A stretch of DNA of 38,289 bases, taken from Candidatus Protoclostridium stercorigallinarum (GTDB taxonomy: Bacteria; Bacillota; Clostridia; Christensenellales; Pumilibacteraceae). The notes beneath the pieces are model-generated. The model worked only from the letters and a program-made list of their open reading frames with translations. It had not been told where the DNA came from and made no database searches. Below, in pieces: positions 1-8,321 of the stretch. The position numbers and the translations under genes were made by a program. Numbering within the stretch: the stretch's first letter is position 1; the number at the start of each line of letters is the position of its first letter. The stretch spans positions 1-38,289 of the forward strand of contig DXHS01000012.1 in the NCBI GenBank assembly GCA_019113275.1, in the 5' to 3' direction.

Positions 1-700
1 CGTAAAAACGCGCGATCATGCGGGATATCTTGCCGGGCAGCTTTGCGCCGGACAGTCCTATCGTCTTGTCGACGTGGCTCTTTTTTACGAGCGGCATGAT
101 GCCCGCCTGCACGGGAACGGTGATGCCCGCCTTGTCCAGCCGCTCGGAGAAGCGGTAGAAGTCCTCGTTATCGTAAAACAGCTGCGTGTTGAGGTGGGTC
201 ACGCCCGCGTCTATCTTCTTCTTCAAGTTCTCTATGTCCTCTTCGGGCGAGGCGCTTTCGGGGTGGCATTCGGGGTAGCACGCGCCGCAGAGATCGTAAT
301 CCCCCCGCTCCGTGATGAATGCGGCGAGATCGCTCGCGTGTCTGAAGTCTTTCGACTCCTCCGCGCCCGGCACTCTGTCGCCGCGCAGCGCGAGGATGTT
401 GGTCACGCCCGCCGCCGTCAGTTCGCCGAGAGATCGTTCCACGTCTGCCGCAGAGGAGTTTATACACGTCAGATGCGCAAGCGGCTCTATGCCCAGCTCT
501 TTTATCACGGAGGCGATCTCCGCCGTGCGGCGGTTGCCCGTGCCGCCCGCCCCGCAGGTGACGGAAACGTAATCGGGAGACAGGTCGGCAAGTTCTTTGA
601 GCGTCTGCCGCACGCCGCTCATGTCGGCGGTGGGTTTGGGCGGGAACACCTCGAAGGACCACAGCGCCTTTTTCTTTTCGAATATTCCGGATATTTTCAT
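1..700 (-). CDS. metF: 5,10-methylenetetrahydrofolate reductase MetF (partial, 5' part)
   Basis: About 233 codons are read on the minus strand from ATG at 700 with an upstream GGGAGA ribosome site; the 3' end lies outside the window. The protein opens with MKISGIFEKKKALWSFEVFP, followed by a DYVSVTCGAGGTGN stretch, a LAHLTC strand, an ALRGD segment and a LNTQLFYD segment. These are the standard flavin and folate landmarks of the MetF TIM barrel, in the right order and spacing. MetF reduces methylene-THF to methyl-THF in the cytoplasm for methionine synthesis or the Wood-Ljungdahl methyl branch. The family is about 290 residues, so roughly 60 are missing. It has its own promoter and is divergent from the GH3 cluster. 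No frame break is visible. Confidence 0.93.
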   Translation of the reverse strand, partial: MKISGIFEKKKALWSFEVFPPKPTADMSGVRQTLKELADLSPDYVSVTCGAGGTGNRRTAEIASVIKELGIEPLAHLTCINSSAADVERSLGELTAAGVTNILALRGDRVPGAEESKDFRHASDLAAFITERGDYDLCGACYPECHPESASPEEDIENLKKKIDAGVTHLNTQLFYDNEDFYRFSERLDKAGITVPVQAGIMPLVKKSHVDKTIGLSGAKLPGKISRMIARFY

Positions 701-745
701 AAGATCTCCCGTCGCGGCTTTCGCCGCATTTTGTTCTTACCCCTT

Positions 746-774
746 ATTATATATCATTTATCCGCAATTTTCAA
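746..774 (-). promoter_or_regulatory. sigma-A-type promoter of metF
   Basis: Read on the minus strand: -35 TTGAAA (774-769), 17-nt spacer, -10 TATAAT (751-746). The predicted start near 739 leaves a leader of about 40 nt that holds a small GCGGC-GAAA-GCCGC-like hairpin before the MetF ribosome site. Confidence 0.75.
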
Positions 775-1025
775 GGAAATCGGAGCAGGAAACCGCTTCG
801 GATATTATTGCCTGTCGTCGTCCTGCGGGGAAGTCCCGCGGGGCGTTTTTCGTTTGTGCGCCCGCGCGGAGGCAGGGGCACGATATGAGCGCGGGGCGTT
901 TTCGCTTGCGCCGGCGTATCCGCAGAGAGCGCGGGAACGAAAGCGGATATGCTGCGGATATCCCGCGGCGAGGAGCGCATACCGCGTAACGGCGTATCTC
1001 TCTGGGCGAGGCGACCGCGGCGAAT

Positions 1026-1042
1026 TGTGACAGTAATGTGAA
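1026..1042 (+). promoter_or_regulatory. TGTGA-N6-TGTGA direct-repeat motif upstream of GH3-1
   Basis: TGTGACAGTAATGTGA lies about 197 nt before the GH3-1 start. Almost the same motif (TGTGACAGTTTTGTGA, 23503-23518) lies about 154 nt before GH3-4, the paralogue most like GH3-1. The two half sites are 11 bp apart, one helical turn. A regulator site is inferred; the binding protein is unknown. Confidence 0.4.
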
Positions 1043-1222
1043 GCGGCGGAGGTACGGTTTGTCGTTATTCGGGTACGGATTGCTTTTGAGGTATAAGTTA
1101 CAACGGCAGAAGAGCGTTGAATAACAAAAATGCGCCGCGCCGCTTTTTATGTGTTATCATTCGTGTACAAACCTTTCCGCGCGCTTGTTATAGCCGCATT
1201 GCGCGGGGGAGGGGGAAAATAC

Positions 1223-4219
1223 ATGGAGGTAAAAAGGAAGAAAATGAAGATCCTTTCAAAGACGCCCTTAAGGGCGATCCTTACGGGCGTTTTCGCTCTT
1301 CTCCTCGTGGTCGTTATTATCGGCACCGCGGTGACGAGCTACTTCGCTCCGTACATCAACTCCGTGCTCGGAGCGTCTACGTCCAAGATAATCCGCGGCG
1401 ACAAAACGAACACGGACACCGAGTACTTCAAGAGCGATTACGCTTACGACCGCGCAGGCGAAGAGAAGCTGATCGCGGACGCGAAGGAAGTGTACCGCAG
1501 CAGCGTGGAGGAAGGTTCCGTTCTCCTTAAAAACGAGAACAACGCGCTTCCGCTCGCTTCGACGGGTAACGTCGTGGTATTCGGCGGCGCGGCGAACCAG
1601 CACATCACCGGGTTCAAGACGCAGCTCGAGACGGCGGGCTACACCGTCAACGAGGACGTGTGGACGTACTACTCCAACAAGAAGGGCACGTCGAGAACGA
1701 ACGCCGGTATCCCCAACTGGGACAGCTCGATAGACGGCATGGTGACCGAAACGGGCGCCACCGCGATCGTGACGTTCGGCAGACGCGCGGGCGAGGGCAC
1801 GGACGCGGCTCACCCCGGCGTATCCATCAATAAGACCAATGACCCGACGGGCTTCCAGACGGAGAACGACTACCTCAGCCTTTCGGGCGGCGAGCAGCAG
1901 ATGCTCGAGCACGTCAAGGCGATGAAGGATGCGGGCAAATTCTCCAAGATAATCGTCATCATCACGACGAGCAACATGATGCGCGGCGACTTCATCGACA
2001 ACGCGGCTTACGGTATCGACGCGGCTGTCTGGACGGGTCAGGCTTCCGCCGATTACGGCACCGAAGGTCTCGTCAACATCCTTCAGGGCGAGGTCAACCC
2101 CTCGGGCAGACTGGTAGACAGCATCTATATGGACAATATGGATCTCGACGCCAACCCCGTCATGGCTAACCTCGGCAACTTCAACGGCGACCTTTCCGCG
2201 GTGACCGCGGGGCTCGTGGATGAAGTCAAGACGGAGAACTATCAGTTCAACGCCAACCCTCAGGGCAACGACTGGGACAAGAGCGTCGTTTATCAGGAAG
2301 GCGTGTACCTCGGCTATAAGTACTACGAGACCAGATACGAAGACTATGTGATGGGCACGGGCAACGCGGGCGACTTCGTCTACGACGAGCACATCGCATA
2401 CCCGTTCGGCGAAGGTCTTTCGTACACGTCGTGGGAATACACCGCGTTCACCGCGTCCGAGGACGACGATAACTTCACGTTCAACATCACGGTAAAGAAC
2501 AGCGGCGGCAAGGACGGCAAGCACTCCGTGCTCATCTACATGCAGTCGCCGTACACCGATTACGACAAGGAAAACGACGTGGAGAAGCCCGCGGTGCAGC
2601 TCGTAGGCTTCACCAAGACGGGCGACGTCAAGGCGGGAGCGACCGAGGATGTGACCGTTACCGTTCCCAAGTACATGATGCGCGCCTACGACTCCAATGC
2701 AGCCAAGACGTACATCCTCGACGCCGGCGACTACTACTTCACGGCGGCGGGTTCCTCGCACGAGGCGGTCAACAATATCCTTGCGGCTAAGGGATATTCG
2801 CCTTCTTCGACGAGCAACAAGATGGACGCCGAGGGCGACAAGGACTCGGTGTACAAGCACACCGAGAGCGCGCTCGACACCGAGATATTCTCTACGTCGT
2901 ACGCTACGGGCAACGAGATAACCAACCGCTTCGACGACGTAGACCCCAATAAGGACGTCAACGCTTCCAAGCTCAACGACGTTAAGTGGGTGACGAGAAG
3001 CGACTGGACGGGCACGCTGCCCAAGACCAACGTCACGATCAAGTACAACGACGGGATGGTAGAGCTCGCTCGTCCCGTGACCTACGTCGCGGATCCCGAG
3101 GAGCAGAAGAATACGGAGATGCCCAAGTTCGGCGTCGCCAACAACCTCACCCTCGCGATGTTCATGGACGTCGATTACGACGATCCGCTGTGGTACGACC
3201 TGCTCGCGCAGATGACGTACGAAGAGACGGCTAAGCTCGTCACCAACTGCTGGTACGGTTCGGACGCCGTCGGCAGCGTAGGCAAGAACAGACAGACCGA
3301 CCAGGATACGTCCATGGGCCGCACCAACCCGTTCACCGCCAACCCCGACCTCATGGGTATAGCGTTCACCTCGGGCGACCTGCGCGCGGCTACGTTCAAT
3401 AAAGAGATCATGAAGGCTATCGGCACGATGACGGGCGAGAACAACCTGCACGCTTCCACCGATAACGTCAAGGCGGTAGGCCTCTACGGCTTCAGCCCCA
3501 ACATCCACCGCTCTCCTTACTCCGGACGTAACGGCGAGTACTTCTCCGAAGACGCTTACATCACGGGTATCGCCTGCGGACTTGCGGTCTCCGGCATGGA
3601 AGAGAAGGGAAGCGTCTGCTTCGCCAAGCACTTCTTCCTCAACGACCAGGAAGACAGCCGTCACGGTATCGCCACCTGGGCGAACGAGCAGACCATCCGC
3701 GAGACGTATCTGCCCGCGTTCGAGTACATCATCACCTACGGCGGCAGCATGGGTCTCATGAACTCCTTCAACCGCATCGGTATGAGATGGGTAGGCGAGC
3801 ATAAGGGCGCTCAGCTCGACATGCTCCGCGACGAATGGGGCTTCATGGGCAACATCGTCACCGACCTTTACGAAGGCGACTACCAGGATGTCATCGACGG
3901 CCTGCTCGCTCATACCACGATGTGGCTGACGACGGCTGCCGACCAGTACTGCTACGGTCTGCTGACCGGCGACAAGTACCGTAACGATCCCGTTATCGTC
4001 ACCGCGCTCGTCGAGGCGGCTCACCGCATGCTGTACGGTTCTTCGAGGAACGCTTCGATGAACGGTCTCGACACGACCGACCGTATCGTCGAGATCATGC
4101 CTTGGTGGCAGGCGGGACTCATCGCGCTCATAGTCATCTTCGCGGTGCTCACCGCGGCAGGCGTAACGATGACTGTACTGTCGCTGACGGTATTCAAAAA
4201 GCGCGACGCCCGCGAATAA
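1223..4219 (+). CDS. GH3-1: dual membrane-anchored GH3 glycosidase, inverted domain order
   Basis: This 998-residue protein probably hydrolyses beta-linked oligosaccharides outside the cell. A basic N-terminus (KRKK) and hydrophobic segment at about 17-40 form an uncleaved signal anchor; a second segment at about 964-988 precedes the basic tail FKKRDARE. Between them come the alpha/beta domain that is C-terminal in ordinary GH3 enzymes (with RRAGEGTD; Glu191 is the likely acid/base), PFGEGLSYT leading into an FnIII-like domain (about 400-500), then the (beta/alpha)8 catalytic domain from about 640 with NIHRSPYSGRNGEYFSED, AKHFFLNDQE and WGFMGNIVTD (Asp881, likely nucleophile). This inverted order is known from Ruminococcus albus and Butyrivibrio fibrisolvens beta-glucosidases. 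ATG 1223 has a G-rich ribosome site; ATG 1244, which matches the GH3-4 start, is the alternative. It is first in a likely operon with a lipoprotein and a membrane protein. Confidence 0.88.
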   Translation: MEVKRKKMKILSKTPLRAILTGVFALLLVVVIIGTAVTSYFAPYINSVLGASTSKIIRGDKTNTDTEYFKSDYAYDRAGEEKLIADAKEVYRSSVEEGSVLLKNENNALPLASTGNVVVFGGAANQHITGFKTQLETAGYTVNEDVWTYYSNKKGTSRTNAGIPNWDSSIDGMVTETGATAIVTFGRRAGEGTDAAHPGVSINKTNDPTGFQTENDYLSLSGGEQQMLEHVKAMKDAGKFSKIIVIITTSNMMRGDFIDNAAYGIDAAVWTGQASADYGTEGLVNILQGEVNPSGRLVDSIYMDNMDLDANPVMANLGNFNGDLSAVTAGLVDEVKTENYQFNANPQGNDWDKSVVYQEGVYLGYKYYETRYEDYVMGTGNAGDFVYDEHIAYPFGEGLSYTSWEYTAFTASEDDDNFTFNITVKNSGGKDGKHSVLIYMQSPYTDYDKENDVEKPAVQLVGFTKTGDVKAGATEDVTVTVPKYMMRAYDSNAAKTYILDAGDYYFTAAGSSHEAVNNILAAKGYSPSSTSNKMDAEGDKDSVYKHTESALDTEIFSTSYATGNEITNRFDDVDPNKDVNASKLNDVKWVTRSDWTGTLPKTNVTIKYNDGMVELARPVTYVADPEEQKNTEMPKFGVANNLTLAMFMDVDYDDPLWYDLLAQMTYEETAKLVTNCWYGSDAVGSVGKNRQTDQDTSMGRTNPFTANPDLMGIAFTSGDLRAATFNKEIMKAIGTMTGENNLHASTDNVKAVGLYGFSPNIHRSPYSGRNGEYFSEDAYITGIACGLAVSGMEEKGSVCFAKHFFLNDQEDSRHGIATWANEQTIRETYLPAFEYIITYGGSMGLMNSFNRIGMRWVGEHKGAQLDMLRDEWGFMGNIVTDLYEGDYQDVIDGLLAHTTMWLTTAADQYCYGLLTGDKYRNDPVIVTALVEAAHRMLYGSSRNASMNGLDTTDRIVEIMPWWQAGLIALIVIFAVLTAAGVTMTVLSLTVFKKRDARE

Positions 4220-4238
4220 ACAAGGGGGTAAATAAGAT

Positions 4239-5195
4239 ATGAAAGCTGTAAAAAGAATGATCGCATTGCTGCTCACGGCGCTTCTCGTGCTCACGGCGGC
4301 GGCAGTGCTCAGCGCATGCGGCGGTTTCACCGTCACCTACGTCCTTCCCGAGGGCGCGACGGGCACCGCTCCCGCGTCCGCGACGTACGCGCAGTACGAC
4401 GTATTCAAGGCACCCGAGGGAACGGGTCTGGAAAAAGAACATTCGACCTTCGTCGGCTGGGCGGATTCCAGCGGCAGAGTGTACGAGCCGGGCGCGGACA
4501 TCACGATGGGCGGCGGCGACCTGACGCTCACCGCGGTGTTCGAAGGCACGTTCATCACGAACTCCTTCGCGTCCAACCCGGGCACCTTCCTGATGAGCCA
4601 GGGCAGATTCATAGGTCCTTCGCCCGCGCACACGTATTTCTATGCGGATAATACGTGGGTGGCGGATGCCGAGGGCGGCTCCTGCTTCTCCCACTGGGAG
4701 GGCACCTGGGAGCTGTCGAGCTCGGGCGAGTTCTCGATGAAGCTCGTCGTGCAGGACGGCGTCACCAAGAACGAGGCGGTGGAGATCACCGACGCCGAGG
4801 ACGGCAAGTGCTTCTCCTTCACGCTCTCCCATCCGGGCGACCGCGGCGGCATGAAGTACCACACGAACTACCTCTCCAAGTACGACTTCATCACGTCGTA
4901 CAACAAGGAGTTCGGCACTTCGATAAACGCGGGCACCGAGCCTACGTTCACCGTGACGTTCACCGCCGGCGCGACCGATACGACGGGCGAAGTCCCCGCG
5001 GCGATAACCGTGAAGAAGGGCGAGACCGTCACTCTTCCGGGCGCGGGCACCCTCGAGCGCGAAGGCTACAAGCTGGACGGCTGGAAGATCCAGGATTACT
5101 GGCTGTACGACTATACGACGAACTATCCCGTAGGGTATGAGTTCCCGATGTTCGAGCACAGCGTGGAAGCTTCTGCTATCTGGGTAGCGGAGTGA
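4239..5195 (+). CDS. Surface lipoprotein with InlB/Listeria-Bacteroides-type repeats
   Basis: A 318-residue predicted lipoprotein. It has a basic start (MKAVKRM), a hydrophobic stretch and lipobox LSAC with lipidated Cys27. About residues 30-100 and 245-318 each look like a beta-grasp repeat of the List-Bact type: TVTYVLPEG...FVGWADSSGRVYEPG...LTAVFEG and FTVTFTAGA...LDGWKIQ...ASAIWVAE. These repeats are common in Bacillota surface adhesins and carbohydrate-binding lipoproteins. The middle (about 100-240) is not recognised; it contains FSHWEGTWELSSSGEFSMKL, which resembles a beta-sandwich strand pattern. The gene starts 19 nt after GH3-1 behind AAGGGGG, so it is probably co-transcribed and may bind substrate or cell-wall polymer beside the enzyme. 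That role is inferred. Confidence 0.75.
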   Translation: MKAVKRMIALLLTALLVLTAAAVLSACGGFTVTYVLPEGATGTAPASATYAQYDVFKAPEGTGLEKEHSTFVGWADSSGRVYEPGADITMGGGDLTLTAVFEGTFITNSFASNPGTFLMSQGRFIGPSPAHTYFYADNTWVADAEGGSCFSHWEGTWELSSSGEFSMKLVVQDGVTKNEAVEITDAEDGKCFSFTLSHPGDRGGMKYHTNYLSKYDFITSYNKEFGTSINAGTEPTFTVTFTAGATDTTGEVPAAITVKKGETVTLPGAGTLEREGYKLDGWKIQDYWLYDYTTNYPVGYEFPMFEHSVEASAIWVAE

Positions 5196-5213
5196 TAAAA
5201 AACGACAGGCGAA

Positions 5214-5237
5214 GCCGCCCGCCCTCGGGCGGGCGGC
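5214..5237 (+). other. Intercistronic GC hairpin
   Basis: GCCGCCCGCC and GGCGGGCGGC flank a CTCG loop: a 10-bp all-GC stem between the lipoprotein and the 4-TM gene. No T run follows on the plus strand, so a processing or mRNA-stabilising hairpin is more likely than a terminator. Confidence 0.5.
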
Positions 5238-5264
5238 GGAGCCGCGCTTAACGGAGCAAGAGAT

Positions 5265-5951
5265 ATGGACAAAAAGAAAGGTGCCGACAGGGTCGGCAGT
5301 AAACTCGAAATAGCTATACCCGTAGTCGCGGGCGTGATGCTGCTCTTTGCGCTGTTCTTCCCGCTCATCATATGGGACGCTCTCGGCGCGGGGGCCATGC
5401 ACTTCATGCAGTATTCGGGCGTGGCGGTAGCCGGCTCGAGCGCGGGCGACTCCAAAGCGACGTTCTTCTTCGGGCTGGATTACACGCTCTCCCATCTCGG
5501 TTCGGGGTTCATCCCCGCGCAGCTGTTCTCGGCTCAGTGGCGCGTCGTGCTCGACACGACGGAAGCCTCGGCGGCAGCGGACGGGCTGGGCGTCATCACG
5601 ATGATACTCACCGTGCTGCTGTTCGTGACGCCGCTTCTTATGATAGCGGGATACGTCGTCGATAAGATCCTCAAAAAACCGATCACGCGCAAGATAGCCA
5701 AGTATCTCGCGATCGTGTGCGCGGGCATAGAGATGGTCACCTTTATATGGTTCGCGATTATCGTGTTCACGATGGCGGGCAAGGTGCAGCCTTACGGCTT
5801 CCGCACGTTCGATTTCATGGCTTACGGCGGCATCAAGTTCGTGATAGAGATGGCGCTGTGCGCCGCTCTCTGCGCGCTGAACACGCTGCTGTTCGTAAGG
5901 ATACTCAAAGAGGAAAAATCGAAAAAGATCGCCGATCCGGCGGCGGCATAA
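5265..5951 (+). CDS. Polytopic membrane protein, unknown function (4 TM)
   Basis: The 228-residue product has hydrophobic segments at about 16-38, 106-130, 143-170 and 190-213, a lysine-rich N-terminus (MDKKKGADR) and a basic C-terminal tail. A 65-residue loop between TM1 and TM2 (HFMQYSGVAV...FSAQWRVV) probably faces outside. I do not recognise the family. Its start follows GGAGC by a few bases. It is last in the GH3-1 operon, 69 nt after the lipoprotein, and is closed by a strong terminator. GH3-2 and GH3-4 also travel with small polytopic proteins, so a common role in the enzyme complex is possible, but no sequence similarity among them is obvious by eye. Confidence 0.7.
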   Translation: MDKKKGADRVGSKLEIAIPVVAGVMLLFALFFPLIIWDALGAGAMHFMQYSGVAVAGSSAGDSKATFFFGLDYTLSHLGSGFIPAQLFSAQWRVVLDTTEASAAADGLGVITMILTVLLFVTPLLMIAGYVVDKILKKPITRKIAKYLAIVCAGIEMVTFIWFAIIVFTMAGKVQPYGFRTFDFMAYGGIKFVIEMALCAALCALNTLLFVRILKEEKSKKIADPAAA

Positions 5952-5956
5952 ACGGA

Positions 5957-6006
5957 GCCGGCAAAGATCTTACTCGTCGGAAGGGTAAGGTCTTTGCGGC
6001 GTTTTT
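5957..6006 (+). terminator. Rho-independent terminator of the GH3-1 operon
   Basis: An 18-bp imperfect stem, GCCGGCAAAGATCTTACT (5957-5974) with its partner at 5983-6000, includes G-U pairs and is followed directly by GTTTTT. Confidence 0.85.
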
Positions 6007-6028
6007 GCCCGTTATGGGATAAGGGGTA

Positions 6029-6057
6029 TTGACCGCCCGATAAAAAAGGTGTATAAT
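6029..6057 (+). promoter_or_regulatory. sigma-A-type promoter of RR1-HK1
   Basis: -35 TTGACC (6029-6034), 17-nt spacer, -10 TATAAT (6052-6057). The expected start near 6064 falls almost on the AAAAGGAG ribosome site, so the leader would be under about 20 nt. Confidence 0.85.
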
Positions 6058-6072
6058 CACAAAAGGAGAATG

Positions 6073-6801
6073 ATGGATAATATGAAACAGGTGTGTGTGG
6101 TGGAGGACTCCGCGAGCGACGCGGAGCAGCTCGAAAAGTTCATACGGCGTTTTGCCGAGGAGCGCAAGGAGAACATCTCCGTCAAGGTGTACCGCGAGGG
6201 GATAGACTTTCTGAGCAATTACAAGTCGGACGCGGACGTCGTGTTCCTCGACGTAGAGATGCCCATACTAAGCGGCATAGACGTCGCGCGCAAGCTGCGT
6301 GACACCGATCCTTACGTTCAGATAGTGTTCGTCACCAACATGGTGCAGTACGCGCTGCGCGGCTACGAGGTGTCCGCTCTCGATTACGTGATAAAGCCGG
6401 TATCCTATTACCGCATAGCGGACTGCCTGAAACGCGCGTTCATGCGCACGCCGGCGAGGGAAGTGAAGCAGCTCGTGATAACGGTGTCGCCGGGCGAGAC
6501 CGTGCGCGTCGCCGAGACGGATATCTATTACATAGAAAAGCAGTCCAATTATCTGATATACCATACCGTGCGCGGGGACTACCGTGCGCGCGGTTCGCTG
6601 CACGTCGCGGAGGACGAGTTGCGGGGGGGGGGTAACTTCTCGAGGTGCATAAACGGCTGTCTCGTCAACCTGCGCTATGTGGACAGGACGACGCAGACTT
6701 CGGTGTTCGTGGGCGGGACGGAACTTCCGCTCGCGCGACCCCGCCGCAAGGATTTCATGAACGATCTGCTCGGCTGGCTGGGCAAGGGAGGCAGGGCATG
6801 A
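6073..6801 (+). CDS. RR1: LytTR-family response regulator (AgrA/LytT-like)
   Basis: A 242-residue cytoplasmic transcription regulator. The receiver domain (about 4-125) has acidic pair ED (VVEDSAS), phospho-acceptor Asp60 in FLDVEMP, FVTNM and Lys in VIKPVSY. The LytTR DNA-binding domain (about 140-240) runs from KQLVITVSPGETVRVAETDIYYIEK to LPLARPRRKDFMNDLL and includes INGCLVNLRYV. Such domains bind tandem direct repeats. Start ATG 6073 lies 4 nt after GGAG; ATG 6082 (MKQVCVVED) fits the family start and is an alternative. A G10 tract (6623-6632) encodes Gly-Gly-Gly at about residues 185-187 inside the LytTR domain; adding or losing one G brings an early stop. It overlaps HK1 by ATGA, so the two are translationally coupled. 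HK1 is its probable partner. Confidence 0.9.
   Translation: MDNMKQVCVVEDSASDAEQLEKFIRRFAEERKENISVKVYREGIDFLSNYKSDADVVFLDVEMPILSGIDVARKLRDTDPYVQIVFVTNMVQYALRGYEVSALDYVIKPVSYYRIADCLKRAFMRTPAREVKQLVITVSPGETVRVAETDIYYIEKQSNYLIYHTVRGDYRARGSLHVAEDELRGGGNFSRCINGCLVNLRYVDRTTQTSVFVGGTELPLARPRRKDFMNDLLGWLGKGGRA
6623..6632 (+). repeat. G10 homopolymer inside RR1
   Basis: Ten consecutive G in the LytTR coding region. With 11 G the next codon is TAA; with 9 G translation ends at TAA six codons later. It is a candidate contingency (phase-variable) tract. Confidence 0.7.
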
Positions 6802-8120
6802 ACACGATCCCCCTTTCCTCGCTGCTCTATGTGGTAACGCTGATAGCCGGCGAATACATGTTTTTATACCGTATGCCCCGCCGCGAGCATTTCATGCCGC
6901 GGCTGCTCGTCTATTTTCTCGCGTATCCCGCGGCGTGCTACGGGCTGGGGTGGTTCGCGGTGTTCGTCAACGGTGCGATCACGTCCGATCTCGTGCGGAA
7001 CCTGTTCCAGATCGCGTATTTCGCCGTGATATTCTTCCTTTCCGTGCCCGCGGTGTTGTTCTGCTGGCGGGTGAGCGTGCGCGAGGCGGTGTTCTGCTGC
7101 ATAGCGGGTTACTCCGTCGAGCACATATCCAACGTGTTCGCCACCGTGCTGATGTTCGTGTTCTCGCAGGCGGGGGTGACGATGCCGACCGCCGTGCGCA
7201 TGGTCGCGATAAGCCTCGTGCTCAAGTTCGCGGTCATCGTGGCGATGTTCCTGCTCTTCGTGCGCCGCTCCGAGCGACCCGACATGCCGACGTCGGACAA
7301 CCGCGTCATGGCGGTCTCCGCGATAAACCTCATCATCTGCATGGTGCTCAACATCATGAAGATGTACGGCATGGGAGAGCCCGTCAACTCGTTCACGACG
7401 AGTATCATCTGCTCGGCTTACGCGTTGTTCGGCTGCTCGCTGTGTCTGTGGCTGCAGCTGGGCTGGGGCAGGGAGAACAGGCTCAAAGAAGACAATCTCG
7501 CGCTCGAACAGCTGCTCGCGCAGGAGGCGAAGAAGAACGAGCTCAGCCGCAGCACGATAGACATGATAAACATCAAGTGCCACGACCTCAAATACAGCCT
7601 GCGCCGCCTGGAGAGCGGCAGCCGCGAAGAGAACAGGGAAGTGATAAAAAGCATTTACGACTCCTTCGCGATATACGACTCTCTCGTAAAAACGGGCAGC
7701 GAGGTATTCGACCTGCTCATCATGAACGTCTGGCCGATGTGCCGCGCGAACGGCATATCCTTCACCTATATCGTGGACGGCGCGGCTCTCTCCGGGCTGC
7801 GTACCGCCGACGTGTCCTCGCTGTTCGGCAACCTCATCGACAACGCCGTGGAGGCGGAGATGAGAGAGGAGCGCGACCGCCGCATGATAAGCCTCAACGT
7901 GCGCCGCGAGCGCAGCATGCTCGTCGTGCACATGCACAATTACTGCTCCGTGCAGCCCGAGTTCTCGGACGGCTTGCCCGTCACCACCAAGGCGGACAGG
8001 CGCTACCACGGTTTCGGCGTGCGAAGCGTGCGTTACCTCGTGCGCAAGTACGGCGGCGAGCTGCGCATGACCTGGTCGGACGGCATGTTCGAAACGGATA
8101 TCGTCCTTCCGCTGCCGTAA
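6798..8120 (+). CDS. HK1: six-TM GHKL sensor histidine kinase (AgrC-like)
   Basis: A 440-residue membrane sensor. The N-terminal half (about 1-215) has about six hydrophobic segments starting SSLLYVVTLIAGEYMFLYR. A coiled stretch (RENRLKEDNLALEQLLAQEAKKN) leads to the dimerisation helix with phospho-acceptor His262 in KCHDLKYSLRRL. The ATPase domain of HATPase_c_5/GHKL type has N box LFGNLIDNAVEAE and G box HGFGVRSVRYL. It starts within the RR1 stop codon (ATGA). The kinase probably senses an extracellular ligand and phosphorylates RR1. AgrC relatives sense peptides, but no agrB/agrD-like gene is nearby, so the ligand is unknown. It resembles HK3 much more than HK2: the KCHD[LI]K dimerisation motif and a closing DGLPVT..K stretch are shared. 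Confidence 0.9.
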   Translation: MNTIPLSSLLYVVTLIAGEYMFLYRMPRREHFMPRLLVYFLAYPAACYGLGWFAVFVNGAITSDLVRNLFQIAYFAVIFFLSVPAVLFCWRVSVREAVFCCIAGYSVEHISNVFATVLMFVFSQAGVTMPTAVRMVAISLVLKFAVIVAMFLLFVRRSERPDMPTSDNRVMAVSAINLIICMVLNIMKMYGMGEPVNSFTTSIICSAYALFGCSLCLWLQLGWGRENRLKEDNLALEQLLAQEAKKNELSRSTIDMINIKCHDLKYSLRRLESGSREENREVIKSIYDSFAIYDSLVKTGSEVFDLLIMNVWPMCRANGISFTYIVDGAALSGLRTADVSSLFGNLIDNAVEAEMREERDRRMISLNVRRERSMLVVHMHNYCSVQPEFSDGLPVTTKADRRYHGFGVRSVRYLVRKYGGELRMTWSDGMFETDIVLPLP

Positions 8121-8202
8121 AAGCGACGGCATTTCGTCCCGAAAAAGCGGCGTAACGTAAAACGCGCTTCGGCGTTATCTTTATAAAAGCATACTTTTCG
8201 GC

Positions 8203-8240
8203 AGTCCCGTATTGAAGTTTTTCGATGCGGGACTTATACT
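8203..8240 (+). promoter_or_regulatory. Promoter of the GH3-2 operon with an overlapping 14-bp inverted repeat
   Basis: -35 TTGAAG (8212-8217), 17-nt spacer, -10 TATACT (8235-8240). The inverted repeat AGTCCCGTATTGAA / TTCGATGCGGGACT (8203-8216, 8221-8234) spans the -35 box and the whole spacer. It may be a repressor operator. As RNA it would be a stable hairpin that could end HK1 transcripts, but no T run follows. Confidence 0.6.
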
Positions 8241-8321
8241 TTATGCAAATAAAACAGTCTCGGCGTCCGCCCCGGCAAAAGCGTTTTACGAAGGGGCGCC
8301 GCCGTAAACGGAGGGAAAAGT

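Larger units (their letters stand above)
701..1222. other. Divergent intergenic region, metF / GH3-1
   Basis: No convincing gene is seen in these 522 bases. They hold the metF promoter, a weak plus-strand hairpin with a short T run (822-850, CCTGCGGG/CCCGCGGG then GCGTTTTT), and the TGTGA direct-repeat motif at 1026-1042. GC-rich short open frames here show no recognisable domain. No promoter for GH3-1 of the quality seen elsewhere in the window could be found. Confidence 0.6.

Noticed and set aside
943-961. GCGGATAT direct repeat (two copies, 11 bp apart) upstream of GH3-1
   Set aside because: Only two short copies at one site; too little to call an operator, unlike the TGTGA motif which recurs before GH3-4.
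1268-4336. Very long open frame on the minus strand opposite GH3-1, and similar ones opposite GH3-2, GH3-3 and GH3-4
   Set aside because: These are by-products of GC-rich codon use. They lack ribosome sites, have Arg/Val/His-rich compositions and no domains, while the plus frames hold clear GH3 motifs.
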